64,000 nt of DNA from Phorcus lineatus (taxonomy: Eukaryota > Mollusca > Gastropoda > Trochida > Trochidae), in the NCBI GenBank assembly GCA_921293015.1, contig OV121091.1, positions 7,841,755-7,905,754 on the forward strand, in the 5' to 3' direction. The notes under the pieces were generated by a model, which worked only from the letters and a program-made list of their open reading frames with translations, did not search any database and was not told the origin of the DNA. This document shows positions 12,101 through 27,100 of this stretch, piece after piece. How positions within the stretch are numbered: position 1 is the stretch's first letter; each line of letters opens with the position of its first letter. The position numbers were made by a program, and so were the translations under genes.

Positions 12101-15100
12101 TCAACAAGACATAGCGTCAGTACTATCATGTAATTGTGAGTTTAACTTTGTTCGACTGTGTAAGTTATGGCAAAGAAACTATCATGTAAAGTCGTATAAT
12201 GCTTAACGGGATTTATCATAGCTTACTATCTCGTTCACTCTTTCAAATACGAAAGGTTTTAAAAGGAATGATGACGAGTAACTGCAATAAGAATTATTGT
12301 TTTACGTGCAATTTACTCAGTGAACCGTATCTCCTGAACAGGCAAGTGTATGGAGAAGCGTAACCCGGAAAGAATATGTCGGAATTTCAAAGGTTTCAGT
12401 TTGAATTAACAGTGTATTCTACAATACACAACCGGGTTGTCCAGACATAGACGGGAATGCTCAACTTTTGCTGAAGACGACATGTTACGCAATTCAGTCA
12501 ACGAAAGGGGACATGTTTATTACCATGGGACGGTAGAGGCTGCAGTTTTAAACACATTTATCATAATTTGGCTACAAGGGGGATATGGGCTGGTCTTCAT
12601 GTTTTTATTAACAACAAGTCGAAATTGCGCGCGTGTGGCGCAGGCTTAAAGCTCTCCCCCCAAATCGAAACATTTTAAATGCAATTTTTAACTGGTCATC
12701 CTCAATCCCCAATTCTTGGGTTAAACGTGTAAAAGCTCTTTTTGTACATGCTAATATTGATATCACTGATAACAAGTTTAGTTTTTCCGTTGTCAAAGAT
12801 ATGCTGTTAAAATATGATAAAACAAAATGGTTTCATAGTTTATGGAATGACAACGGCAACCATAACGGAAATAAGTTACGCACATATCGCACTTTTAAAC
12901 TTGCAACATTCACTGAAAAATATGTTAAATGTATCTCCCCAAGGGAACATCGTAGTATTTTAGCTAAATTTCGCTGTGGTACCATGCCCCTACAAATCGA
13001 ACTTGGCCGCTTTACCCGTCCAACTACCCCCTCTTTTAAACCGTATATGAACACACTGTAGTTTTAATGTTGTTGAGGATGAATGTCACTTTTTAATTAC
13101 TTGTCCATTTTACTCCGATTTAAGGTATGACCTCTTCTCTAAAATAGCCAATTTTGAACCAACTTTTCTGTCAATCTCATCGTTTGATAAGCTAACTTAT
13201 ATAATGTTAAATGACCTTTTTTCCCAATCTCTTGCCGCAACTCTACACAAAATGTATAAGCGTAATCTTCACCAATAATGTTTTATACCCCTTTATACCT
13301 ATTTTACCAATGTAATATATTTGTATATAATAATGTGTTTGCGTGAGAGTGGATAATCTAGCAAATTCATGGAACTTATTTAAATTTAAATTAACAATTT
13401 TATTGCCAGGTCTTTGAATCGAATTTTTTAAACCGGATAATGTATCAATACTCTGCATGTCAGGAGTTAAATACTTCCAAAGTTTTATTGTGTCAGGTAA
13501 AACGTTCTAGCATATAACGCTGTCCTACATTTTATCTGTTCGGACGGATGAATTTTCTCCGAGTTTGTCGTTATTTTTAGGTGTTGTAGGTAGAATGTTA
13601 CATTGATATTCAGGCACGGGATTATTCTTACTTTTGAAGAACGTTGTCAATTTAGACATGTCTACGTTCCGACAGGTTTTAATAAGTTTGTTCATAAATA
13701 CTGTTTGGCGATCCATCGAAGTGCACTTGTGTGATTTTGTGCCGATCGGTGGAATACATAAACACTGGGAAAAGCTTAGTTCAATAACGAGCGGTAAGCG
13801 GGTTGTGAGAAGATGTTATTTTTTAACTGGGCACCTAAAAGTTCTCCTCATACACTCATAAACAAATAAAACAGACTTAGAGAAGAAGTGTATTGACAAT
13901 GTTTATTCCAGCTCGTCAACTGAAGCAGGGATCGTATAGACAGGGATATGAAACAAATAACTGACTGTACTACATTACTACTACACGGGGGTTACACAAC
14001 TCGTCTCGCTCATTAGCAGGTCACGCTCCATCGCACATGTCTATACGATCCCTTACTGAAGACACAGGAGAAGTGCGAGATTACAGTTACTATTTTGACC
14101 AGACTTTCCAAGTACTAATTAACCCTTCCGTTGCTGAATATTATTTTGACCAGTTTTGCCCCCGTGGCTGAATTTTCCAGCACTCGCCTCGCTACGGTAA
14201 TAATTGATAATTGCGACATCACTTACCGCTCCTTTATTGTTTCATTGTAATTTGCAAATTTTACATAGAATTGAAGACGATCCTTTTCTCTTTATTGTGA
14301 TATAAAAATGTTGATAATGCGCTCTGCCGTTAAATGGATAGGAAGTGTAAAAAGCAGTTGAAAAAATCGCTTCTCGGTTAACAAGATATGAATAGAGAAA
14401 TTGCCTGTTTGCGCAATGCTCGTCGGGTCTTTACTGATTTTCGTTTACATACCAATTTTATATGGAAATAAAGATCATCCTTTTCTCTATATTTTGATTT
14501 ATGAAATTTCAAAATGTCCCGAGACCTTTATGTGATATAAAGTGCGAGAAAATGGTAAAAACACAAAGAATAAAGAAAAGTCGCAATTTTGCGGCACTTG
14601 CTGTATCTTTATTTTATATACTGCATATAACCTTTTTACATCAAATCGAAGACAATTATTTCCTCTTTATCACGAGGTAATCAATTTCAAAATACGTCTA
14701 GCTGTTGAGAAGATATAAACGAAATAAAGGCACATGTCAAAATCGCCGTTCAGTTTACATGATTTAAATAGAGAAATTAGCTTTTTGTGCGGCGCTTGCT
14801 GTGTTTTTATTTATTTTTGCGCATGTACAAATTTTACATGGAATGAAAGACAATCTTTCTCTCTATCTTATAATATAAAAATTGTCAAAATAAGTTGACC
14901 ACATCATGTGAAGATTGGTGTGACAAAATGGTGTAAAACTAAAAATATGTAAAAATCACCTTTTTTGCGGCACATGCTGTATCTTCATTTCAGGTGGCGT
15001 AGTTATGTATTTTATATTGAATTGAAGACAATTTTCTGCTCTTTCAAAAGATCCAACCGGTATTGTAATACGCCCAAGGGTTCAGAGCATAGGGCGTGCG

Positions 15101-18100
15101 ATAGGAAGGCGTGCATAGTCAAAATGCACGCGTCTCAGTAAACGATAGCATGCGCGGGTCGGTAAGCTCGTGCGAGAGGGTAGAAAGTGCCCACAGGCTA
15201 TTAGCACGTGCGGCGGGGAGTGGGGGAAAATTGAGTGATTTTAACGTTTATTTTCGGTACGATAAACATTATCAATACTCTCATAACTTTCGGAGCATGT
15301 TCGCGCATTATTTAGAACACCAACGAAACAAAACACGGTTGCTTAGCGACATCCAAAACGAAAATACAAGCGTTGAACTGAGACTACTGCTAGGCAATAA
15401 ATTTCCGGGCCCCGCTACCGAGACCCGCGGTCATAATTAGTTAGCGTGAGAAAAATAGAGTGTGCTACTCGCATCCCGCTAAGGGGACTTGCGGGCAAAG
15501 CTAATTTCATCCCGGAATATTCCGGGACCCGCATCTTAAGGGTTAACTTCCTTGAAGTGCTATAAACTACTGTCGGCGATCTCTTACATAATATCTTTAT
15601 TATCATTTCCTGTTCCGAGACAGCTTTGTTTTATTGTTGTATGCCTCGCTGGCTGGCTGTTAATTAGATAACATCATTGTTGAATGAAGCTTAACCGGTT
15701 CGTTCATGCAGGGTACAGCGTCTGATAAACTAGGTGGAATATGATACCGTATATATGACAAAATGTAAATTATGCTGTTTTCATTATGTTCAATCTTAAT
15801 CCAACTATATATTTTAATGTCATTATCTTTTTAATGTCTAAAGCATGTATCCACCTACTTTGAATTGACGGGAAAAAAATGAATAACGATAAGTCAATCC
15901 AGTATTAGGACGAGATAATGTTTATTGTACTTTTACTGAAGTGAATCTCTCATTAATGATGGCACAGAACGTTGGTGCCCCTTTCTCTGTTAGAGTGGCA
16001 ATTACGTTAACCGGCACTGCCAGGTTTGTAAACATCATTTTTCAAGTCATTCTGATTCCTATCCATTGATGATCAGAAACCCATATCGGAACGCATGTCG
16101 CGCGAGGTGAATCCCCTGTCGAAAGTAATGAAATGATGAAAATTTTAAATCAATCTCCGATTGTATCATCATAAGATTGTCCTTAAAATTTCACAGACAA
16201 ATAGTTAACTTAAATGCGATTTTATACACAGCGTTGTAAGACACACTGAACCAGACCTTTAAAGATAACTTTGTATATATGTACGCCTTTGTGTTGTTGA
16301 CATAACATAAACATTATTAATTTAGCGTAATAGCTAACATCATTTACGTCAATGTTTTGATTTGGCCACTTGCAGTACATTGTCTTGAGAGATGTTTTGA
16401 TATATTAACAAGCTTGTTCACCATTCCTATGCCGTTTTTATATGTTATTAAATGTTTATCCATCAAGTGATAATGTTATATTGAGGAACGATTGTTCTAC
16501 TTCGCACATTTCATTAAAAAAAAAAGATTTTTGTAAGCACACGTGCATTTCATGCTTCTTTTACAAAACCTCGCATTTATAAGTTGGTTAGCGTGAGCAT
16601 TTTCCTTTTAGTATTGAATGATAAAAACAATATATGTTAAGCAGTTTTCTTTAGGCTTTAGGCCTTTTAAACGATTGCATAGACGTAATAACAACTACGA
16701 TTCTCTTTCATTATATAATCTTTTCATATTGTTGGGTGTAGTGATTTTGATGGAGATCGGTTCACTAGATTCATATCTAATAGACCTGTATGTGATAGAG
16801 GCTATCACTTTGAAGACGCCTTAAATTCCTTCATCACCTGTCTAAATGTTAATGACATAAAACTTAAGGCATATTTCTTTCAAAAAAGGTTTAATCTGAC
16901 GTCAATTCAATTTGGTCACCCGGGCTCATCAGAAGAGGCTAACGAAGGACTGTTACAAATCTGTTAATAATTTTATCACTTTATCAAAGAGATTTTCGGA
17001 ATTCATCAATCGTTTTCCTATGTGCCCTGCACATATCAAACAACATGTAGTTATCAGCGGTATAAAATAAGTTTGTAAACATTAATTGTTTCATTGAAAA
17101 GTGTCCAACATAATCAGGCATCTATTGGGTCCTGTTTACTGTATGTATGTCTTCATTCATCCATATGTACGTCACTTTTTATGTAATATTTTATTTGTTA
17201 AGAAGCGCTATATAATGAAATAAAATATGTTTAAACCACAATATAATTCATGTAGTGACAGATATAAACATGTCCCCAAAGCCTCTTTCTTCATAAGCTC
17301 GCATAAATTATTTATAAAAAGGCAATCGCAATGTATATACGTTATGTCAACTATAATTACTTCTTTTATTAATGCTTTATTGCAAAGTTATATATAACAT
17401 AAAATTGTTATAATATAACGACAACCAAAACAAACTACATGCGTCGGAACATCTTGAAAACGAGCGATCTAATTAGCGCCGATCATTGTGAAGCTAATAA
17501 AGGAAGTGCGCTATAAATAGACTGCCCCTTGTGCAGCGGAAAGAGACGCGTTAAAACGAGGAAGATTTAAAATTCAATATTAATTATCTCTCTTTCTATT
17601 GATGCAATCTCGTTCAAAATTTCACAATAGGCAAAGAAAACATGGGGATTTTAAATTAGATTATAATATTTGAATATTTTGAAAAGATTGAAAACTCGAA
17701 ATTTCTAGAAATTTCTAGAAAGTTTCTAGATACGTTCTAGGAAGTTTCTAGATACGTTCTAGAAAGTTTCTAGTGCGTATCTAGTGTGTTTCTAGTGTGT
17801 TTCTAGATACGGGGTATGTTTATTTATTGGTGTACTGTATTAGCGTTGTAGGGGTGTCACGGTCTTTGTTTGCTATCAAAACAAGAAAAAGGACTTTTTA
17901 AATGATTTGATATTTACATTTGTACTACATACTATGACAAAACCATTTTGTGAACACCCTTTAATAGGTTTAACTTTGTTAACGGTTTAATTTAAGTTCA
18001 ATACTAAGACGCAAAATCTCCGATGCAGACGTGTTCATGTTTGTCTCCCGAAGTCGCAACAATTTACACTGAAAAAGAGTTCAGCATCAAAATTGTCATG

Positions 18101-21100
18101 GTAGAATGGAGATAAACAAGGTGTGTTTGAAAATCAGAGACATGTTATACTGGATTGATAGCGAGTAAATTTTAAATTGAAACCGAACGCGCTACTAATC
18201 CAGTATAACATGTCTCTGATTTTCAAACACACTAGGTTTATCTCTTAAATATTTTAGATATTTAAAAATGCTTACCCCACTTCTGAGGTATAAGAAGTGG
18301 GGTAAGTATTAAAAATTTATTAAAATCTAAATATTTTAGATATTTAAAAATACTTACCCCACTCCTTATATCCCAGGAGTGGAGTAAGTATTTAAAATTT
18401 GCATTAACAATGTATTACAAAGCGATCAAAGTGTCATGGTGACCTTGAAAATGAGGTTAAGGTCACCAATGTCGACAGGCATCTGAATCTTCCTCCATTG
18501 AAAGCTGTCACCAAATATGAACACTCTAGGTGCTAAGTTTCATGAGTTATCACATTAACAAGAATCCGGACGTATATGCGTACGTATGTACGGACAGACG
18601 GCGCTGACTTCATAGTCCCCCGTTCCACTAGGGGGAAGCTAGGAAGATACATTTATACTGCACACAAATATAGACTAGTAATGATCAAATTAAACATGAG
18701 TGACAAAACTTTGTTGCTGTTTTAGAATCGAACAAATAAGTAACAAGTGATAATATAGCAAGTGGCTCTGGAGTTTATGAAGCTTCATAGAATAAAATAG
18801 ATAATATGAAAAATACAGTAAACAAACAGAAAGTCTTTTAATGGCTAAACAGATGTCTTCGCCTTCCACAAATTCTCATAGATGTTTCAGAATTATGTTC
18901 CCAAAACTAGGTGCAACAGTTTAAGAGATATTGCAATAATAAGAGTTCTGTGGTATGCTTGAAAACAAGGTTACGGTCACTATAATTAATTGGTCTCTGC
19001 AGTATCCCCCAAATGGAGGCTGTCACTATATTTGGAAACATTGGGTGCAATGGTTCAGATTACACAGCGTTAACAAGTGTATGAAAAGTAAATAAATGGG
19101 TGTAATGTCCTTGAAATTAGGTCATGGTCATCAAATTGGATCCAGCAATACAGGCTGTCCCGATTCAAAAACTGGAGTGGAGTGCAGAGTGGTTCATAAG
19201 CAAGTGGTCAAAATGATGTGGTGACTTTGAAAATAGAGGTCAAGTTCACCATAAATGACTGTGTAATCCCTAATACAGACTTACATGGCATAGAAAAAAG
19301 TATGTCATACATGGGCATTTCAAATGGCACATTCAACATTATGGACTGAAAATGTTGTATATTAATAGCAATAGGTCATTTCTTGAATATTGGGATTAGT
19401 GATTCCCATTTGTTGTTAAACATAATGATTTCATTGTCTCTTTTAGAAATGACCCATTTTGGCCCAATTTCTGATGAAAAAATAGGGATTTTTATAATTA
19501 TGGTTCAGCCATAAAGGTTCTGCAAAAAAATCATCAAGTGTATAATGTTCAAAACTAAACTTTTTACAGTCATTATTCCATGCTTTTTTAAACATCTTTC
19601 CAAAATGGGTTTTCAATGTTTAGTATCTTATTGATATTTGATCCAAATTGAAGAATATTATGGTATGGAATATTGCTAGGGTTATTAGTTGATAATGTTT
19701 TAAACAATAAAATCTGAGGGAAGATAATATTAAAGCTTAAAGTTTCCAAAAAAAGACTATCACTTATCTTAAAGGGGAAGGTAAAACAGGCCCGATTTAC
19801 CCATGGGTAAGCAATTAAGGCTCCAAGAGCAGTGATTGGCTACTAGCAGACTGGGGGAGATCTTATCACCAAATGTGCCACACCTTCTAACGGTCGCTGG
19901 AGTCAGGGAGGTCAAAGGTTATGGGAATTTTACTATGAGTGATCTACACATATACTACAGTAAAATGAGATTTCACGGCAAAAAGCAAATAAGTGAATGA
20001 ATGTGCTGGTAGATGATATTTTCTTAGAATGACTTGAATGATATTGTATTTCCCTATAAAAATAATTTTTAAAAAGATTCCCCATTTTAAATATTTTGCC
20101 TTTATTAGTCCCTTGATATGTTTGGTGTTTGTTGTGGATTCTCAAGCTATGTATGCATCAGATTTTTTACACTGTTAGGCCTTATGATCCTTTAATAATT
20201 GTTAGCCAATACAAAGTACATCTATGTGCCTAGTTTTGTCATATCATTGGTGACAATACAAAATAAGGTTCAGCACAATCACTACTCTAGTGCTAAAGGC
20301 CCATTCCCACAGGCAGCAGTGGACAGGCTGGGGTCACAGCTGTCTTGGAGTGGGGAGGTGGGGGGTTGTTTTACACGGGAAAGAGAGGACTACTGGGGTG
20401 AAATTGATATCATGAATGGAAGGTTCTTAGCCACTCAGAGACTGCTGCCATGGCAACACTCACTTATCTGATCATATGACACATACAGAGGCAAATTTGA
20501 ATCTTAGGTAGGTGTATTTGAATATTATTTTTAAAATTCTCTTTACAGAGTAAATGTATTTTTTCAGAAATGACAGCTTTGTGCTCTTCAAATACTGGTG
20601 TACATGGATGCAAAAAATCATTCTTAAATTACAAGTAATTGTTTTGATAATTGGCTAGACAAGAGTGTACCCAACTATATCTCAACTGAAAAGACACTCT
20701 TTACTGGGAAAATTGACTCCACCCATTCTGTGTATAGGGATTTACCTTCCCCTTTAAGTTTAACCTTATCATCCTGTTCAACATTTTCAGGTATATGTGT
20801 TACAGAATATTCTTCAATTGTTTCTTTCAAAATTTCCTTCACTAAATTATTATAGTCAAGATGAAGTAATATGGAAGTATTAAATTTCCAATACCCCTTA
20901 CCTCTTTTTTGATGGATAGAATTTGATGAAATTAATTATATAGCTGAATGGTCAGTCTTATAACCCGGTAAGATATCAGAATCCAGAGTTATATCAAATA
21001 TATCTTGGGAGATGAGGAAAAAATCAAGTCTAGCTTGTTTCTTTGGATTCTTTTTCCACCATGTATATTTTCTAGCATGTGTATTAAGTTCCCTCCATAC

Positions 21101-24100
21101 ATCAAGTAAATCATAGTTTTCCAAGTTTTCTAAGACAACATCCCTTGATTTAGGATTATTTGAATTCTTACAGTTTTCTAGATCAAACGAAGGGTCCAAT
21201 ACAAGATTCCAGTCCCCTACAATGACTAATGACTCATTATTCAAAGAAAATATTTTTTCAAAGAGTTGGATATAGAAATCTGGATCATCATTGTTTGCAC
21301 CATATAAGTTTGTTAATGTAAATCTCTTTTCTTCAACAGTAATATCAGCAATAATATAATTTCCATCATAATCTTCAATAGCTCTATGAATAGTAAGATC
21401 AACATTATTATTAAAAAGTACAGCTACTGCCCTGGCATTTGATCTAAAAGGAACTAAGATAGATTGTAGAACCCATTCATTCCTCATGATATTGATATCC
21501 TTTTTAGCTAAATGAATGTCTTGTAAACAAATAATTGAGTAATCTTTTTTCCTGTACAAATTCATTACTTCTCTTCTTTTGTTCTTATCCCCTACTCCTC
21601 TGCAGTTAGCTGAAATCATTGTTATCTTTTTAATGCTATCTGTATTCATTATAAAATTTACATAAAATATAATCAATGGTTATGATTGGCTTATGGTTGT
21701 AATTGTAAATTTGGTCTATGGGAAATATCCAACAATCCTTAGGTAGATATCCAAAAAGGTACATTTCGAACCGAATGGGAACAGATATTTGAATAAAGAA
21801 AAGGCAAAGATAAAAAAAAATAAAACATTAGGAAAAAAATAAAACAAGAAATAAGAACAGGGGCAGGCTCCCTTTCTCATACAATATTAGGGTATATAAT
21901 TCATCCCAAAGGTAAGAGAGAAAATTAAATCACCAAGTATATTAATAAATATAAAGTCATTTTTTTTACAAACGAGATCATAAATGAATTTGTCAAGAGG
22001 ACTAGTAAATAAAATGTTTACATCTTATCAAAGATCCAGTCGTCTTTGAAGCGTTCTTAAAATAGCCCATCCATAAAACCTTTAGTAAACGACATTATGT
22101 CAGTTGTACTCAGAAAGCACAGAAATCGAAGCATTCTGAAAATATCCATAGTTGTCACTCAATGACGTTATCTCGCACAACTAACGAGGACAAACATAAC
22201 TAAAGTTTTCTGAAAGTATCCAAACTTGACACTTTTTTAGAATGTAAAAGATCAAAGGAATAGTGTTAATTATTCAATATTCACTGACAATTCTTCATAT
22301 CAATAAAATATAATCGTGTCCACACAAGACATACAAAGGAAGTTACCATAAAAAAAAAGGAATAGTCTATATCAAGATATTCTCAATGAAGAAAATGGCA
22401 CATAAAAAAGAAAATTACAGTTAAAGAAATTGTTTGAAGCGTTCTGTAAATATGACACACAACCAACTGCCAAAATCTGATGTCGAGTTGTTCGTAAATA
22501 AAGAAGTTCATTCGGTCCTTTTTAACAGAAGAAATGGTTTATCCATATTAAATGTATTAAAGAAAAAAAATACCACAATGATGTGTGTCCGAGAAAAAGC
22601 ACATCCGAGAGTAAGCTTGAGTCTCATTAAGAAAACACTAAACAGACCACAAAATAAACAATCTTTGAAATAACGCCTCCTAGTTACGGATCTCCTTGAC
22701 TGTTATCCATGGGTCCCCCGGGGATCTTCTGGTCTCCAGTTTGAGATTTATGTCCCTCTCAACGATTCTTGTTTGTAGTTTTTCAAACTTTCGAAGTTCA
22801 TATGCCCGGTTGGCGAGTCGTCCGCTTTGCTTTTTCATAATTACATTTATTACAAATAAATTAGTTTGTAACTTAACCATCATGAGTTAATGCATATTAT
22901 GCATTCATCCCAAAGTTACAAACTTTGAAACACCATTGAGGTGCAATGTACCTCCCAAAAAAATTACAGATTAGGGGTGCAACAAATATAGGGTTTTACT
23001 TGCCCTTCCTGTCATCCAGGTAACAGCTAGCATCTCCGTAAGAAGGAATTACATCACAATGTCCCTCTTGTATTCAAAACTTGTTGACTTTTATTTCTCA
23101 CCTGATATAGATGTTGTTGCTTTTGACAGTTGTTATCATCACATTGAGGGTTGGGTTTCATTGTCATACTTGGGAAAAAGTCTTGTAGTGCATTGTATCC
23201 AAGATAATAGGAAACATCTCCAAACTTAAGCAAGTACCTTGAAAATTAAACAAATCAACACTTTACTCAGCATGTTTCACAGAAAATGACACTGAAGATT
23301 TTATGTTTTCTAAGCTATAAATTTTTTTTGTCAACTGTATAGCATATTTGTTTAATATCTATTGTTTAATTCTACTAAATTCACCGGTAAATATTTTTGA
23401 ATAATGAGATGTAACTTAATACCAATCTTTGGCGGTTAGAACTTACTTGAGCGTATTTTGCACAAGGAATCCTGCAACAACAGCCATCGTGGTTGGAAGA
23501 CTAGCCGCACACACTCCATCTCTCTTCAGGGTTTTTTCATCAGTCTTAGTTGCAACAACCAGTGGCGGGGCACACTAAGAGCAAGCATATCCATGCATCG
23601 TAATATAGAGCAAACTGACAGATTTTTTTACACCAACGAAGATTGCCCGAATTTCTAACACTTTTGACAGAAAGCTGATGCAAAAATAAGTCCAATTTCT
23701 TCAATCTGTTTGTTCTAAAACATTCCTTTTCAGTATGTTATTTCAATTATTAATAACTTAAATTTCTAACTTAAATTTTGCTGGGAAGTAAAATTAACAG
23801 ATGCAAAAAAATTTGGCAAGTATTTGCTTCAATGTAAATGTTACCTCTCTGGTTAGGTAATGTAGGGAGGTCAAAATTGTGTATGGCATTTATACAATAT
23901 TTACAAAGAGCATGCAAAGTCACACGAATGGAGAAAGAGCTATCACCTCAAAACTTCCATCTGTTATAACAGGGCCTCCTTTCACAAAGCCCTAAGGTGA
24001 TCGGAAGTCCTTAAGGTAACCTTAGTGCAATGTTAAAGAATGGGAGTTAAGGTTAACCTTAGTTAACCCTTCCGTTGCTGAATATTATTTTCACCAGTTT

Positions 24101-27100
24101 TGCCCCTGTGGCTGAATTTTCCAGCACTGGCCTCGCTACCGTTATAGCGCAATTAGCCCCTGTGGCTGAATTATTTATTTTTGATATATGGTTTGTTCAC
24201 ATGGCGAATTACGGATGAAAATAGCCGTTCCATACAAAAGTAGCCCACCAATCCCATATACAAACGAACGATTTTTATCCGACACTTTCAATGAAATTTT
24301 TATCTCACCTAGAACGATTTCTATTACAATCTGAAGATTGTCTTTATTTAGAGTTACGGAAAATCCTTAAATATGATCGTACAATTAAAATGTTTACATG
24401 GAATTGAAGATACATTATTCCTCTTTACGATGATATATTTCTATTTATATAAGAACCTCTAGTTAGATATCTACAAGTATCTAAATATTGTCTTTATTTC
24501 CGGCTGAATAAAATCCCTAATTCTGAGCACGCAAACATGTATTATATATGGTATCGTACACAATTTATTCTTCTTTATGATGATAATAAATTATTAGAAT
24601 ATGTCATCCAGTTCAAAAGATATACGCCACGAAAGATGGTTGGGGGTACCCCGAGAATGCTCCGACATAAAGGGATTATTAGCCAGAACTAATTTTCCCT
24701 TGGGCAGACTGGCATCGGTAAGCTTATTAGTGCCTAGTACCCCTGGGGCACCAGCATGCGAGTGCCAGTGTTCTAAGCACCAGCATTGCTTCCTGCTGTA
24801 CCGATCCTCTCGGCGCGTGTGCGGTCACACGCGGGCGAACATTTCGAGATTATTAAATCGGAAATTCTTTACATACGCAGCATCGTAATTTCCTGCTGCA
24901 CATGTACAAATTATACATGGAATTAAAGATAAATCTTTCGTCATTAGGACTCTGAAAAAATAATGAAAATGTGCCAACTGGTTCAAAAGATATGAAATGC
25001 GAAAGAGGGATACCCTCAACTATTTGAAAACAGATTTTGATAATTTTTCTATTTGCTACACCAGTTACATCACTCGCCTCATCTTTATTATCAACTGCGC
25101 ATATGCATATTATACATGGAATTAAAGACAATTCTTTTTGCTAGAGAAAGGTGACAAAAATATTAAAAAGTTACAAATAGTTCAGGAGATATGAACCGCG
25201 ACAGACTGACACCCGCAACTAATTGAACACAGATTATGATAATCGTCTTATTTGCGACAGTTGTCACATCACTTGCCGCATCTTTATTATTGACTGCGCA
25301 CATGCATATTATAAATGGAATTAAAGACAATTCTTTTAGCTTGAGAATGTTGAAATTTTTTTTTTTGAATGTCAAATAGTTCGGGAGATATGAAGCGCAA
25401 AAAAAGTGTTCCCTAAGACATTTGGGAAATTGTTTTGATAATTATATGTCACATCATTTGCCGCTTCTTTATTTGGTGTTGCGCATTTCCAAATTTCATA
25501 TTGAATAAAAGCCAGTTCTTTTCCCTTTACGCTGATGTAAAAATTATAAAGTTTCGCCATCCGATTCTAAAGATACAAATTGCGAAAGATCGGGTGGAGG
25601 TTCGTGATGCGGCTCGTACAGAACGTCCAGTGACAGCTCGCATTGACTTTCTCTGTCGCTTTTACGAAACAAAAAAAAGAATATTTATTTACAATATGTT
25701 ACAATGAATTAACTTTTCACCTTTTTGGTGTGAAGTACAAACTGGATCAGGAGAGTAACGCTCATCCACACTTCTGCTTCTCTCTTCTTTCTTCAATTCT
25801 CTTCATTATCCCCCTCTTCGTCGTTCTCTGTCGTCAAACTGATTAAGCTTTAGTGTAATTTTGTGACGTGTGATAAAGTCTGAAACATGGTGCTGCACAC
25901 AGAGCGACACTACACTCCTTATATTCAAAAGAAGATTCTTTGCCTACCCTTTTCTTCTTTCGAACTGGCTGATTGGTTTCTTTTGACTTCCCTTCGACGA
26001 AGTTCTCTTTTCGCTATGGAGCAAACAACACACATGCGTGAAAGGTTTTTCTTCTTTCCAACAGGCTGAATCTTTGATGGAAAGTGACGACCATGGAGTC
26101 ACAACACACTATCGTCGCACGTGCTCGGCCGGCCGCAAGGACGTCTGTGCAGGGAGGGCACTTTTTCTGTTTTGGCGAAGGTGATCATATGCTACACCAA
26201 ACTTTTCTAAATTGACGGCTTGTTTTCAAGGGTTTGTCCTTTGAGAATTCTTTATAGAGAATGTAAGAATTCAACATGGCAACGTTCAACACATGAAACC
26301 ACACGCGCTTCCACCATTTAAGAGTTTTCATTTTGAACACGGTGTACGACAACATCTGGTCGGCCCGATCCACACCTCCCATATATTTGTTGTATTCGTG
26401 CACAATACGTGTTCTTGTATTTGCTTCCCCAGTCACTCAGTTCTTCTTTCCTCTCTCTACAATTTCGGCGTCTTCTACGGTTGACATGAGCAACACTGAC
26501 TTCCTGTCCTCATACCGCAAAACAAGTAGGTCTTGATTGTGATAGACTATCATATCCCCTTTCTTCAGTTTCTTCTGTGCCTTCTTTACCTTTTCAGGAA
26601 TGCCTTTGCCATTTCCTCTCAAAGTTCCCGTCGCACCAGTTCCCATTTCCCACAAGTTCATGTACAATGCCATAGAGGAATAGAAATTGTCCATAAACAC
26701 ATGATACCCATCCCCAGCATATTCCTTCACCAAGTCCATGACGAGATCATACGTTTTCCCACCAACAGAAACAGCTTCATTTGTTTTTCCAGTGTAGAGT
26801 TTGAAATTGCAAACATAACCATTTGTTGAGTCGCATGACATGTAGGCTTTTATAACATACTTCTTCAGCTTGTCGGGATAATATACTTTGAAACTCAGAT
26901 TGCCTTTCCAAGGCACCAACCCTTTGTCAACACAAATGTTTTGATGCGGCTTATAAACTCTGGAAAAACGATGCACGATGCATTGGTACAGATAGCCAGG
27001 TTTATTCATTGGTGAAAAATGTGGAGTGTTTCGTCCCGGCATTTGGTTGTTATCATTCAAATGTAGGTACCTTAGCAGTAGCCAGAACCTGTCGCAGGGC

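Noticed and set aside
13929-14052. GC-rich inverted repeat as a structured RNA gene
   Set aside because: Only a 15-bp stem with a loop of about 95 bases. No promoter or conserved RNA fold was seen.
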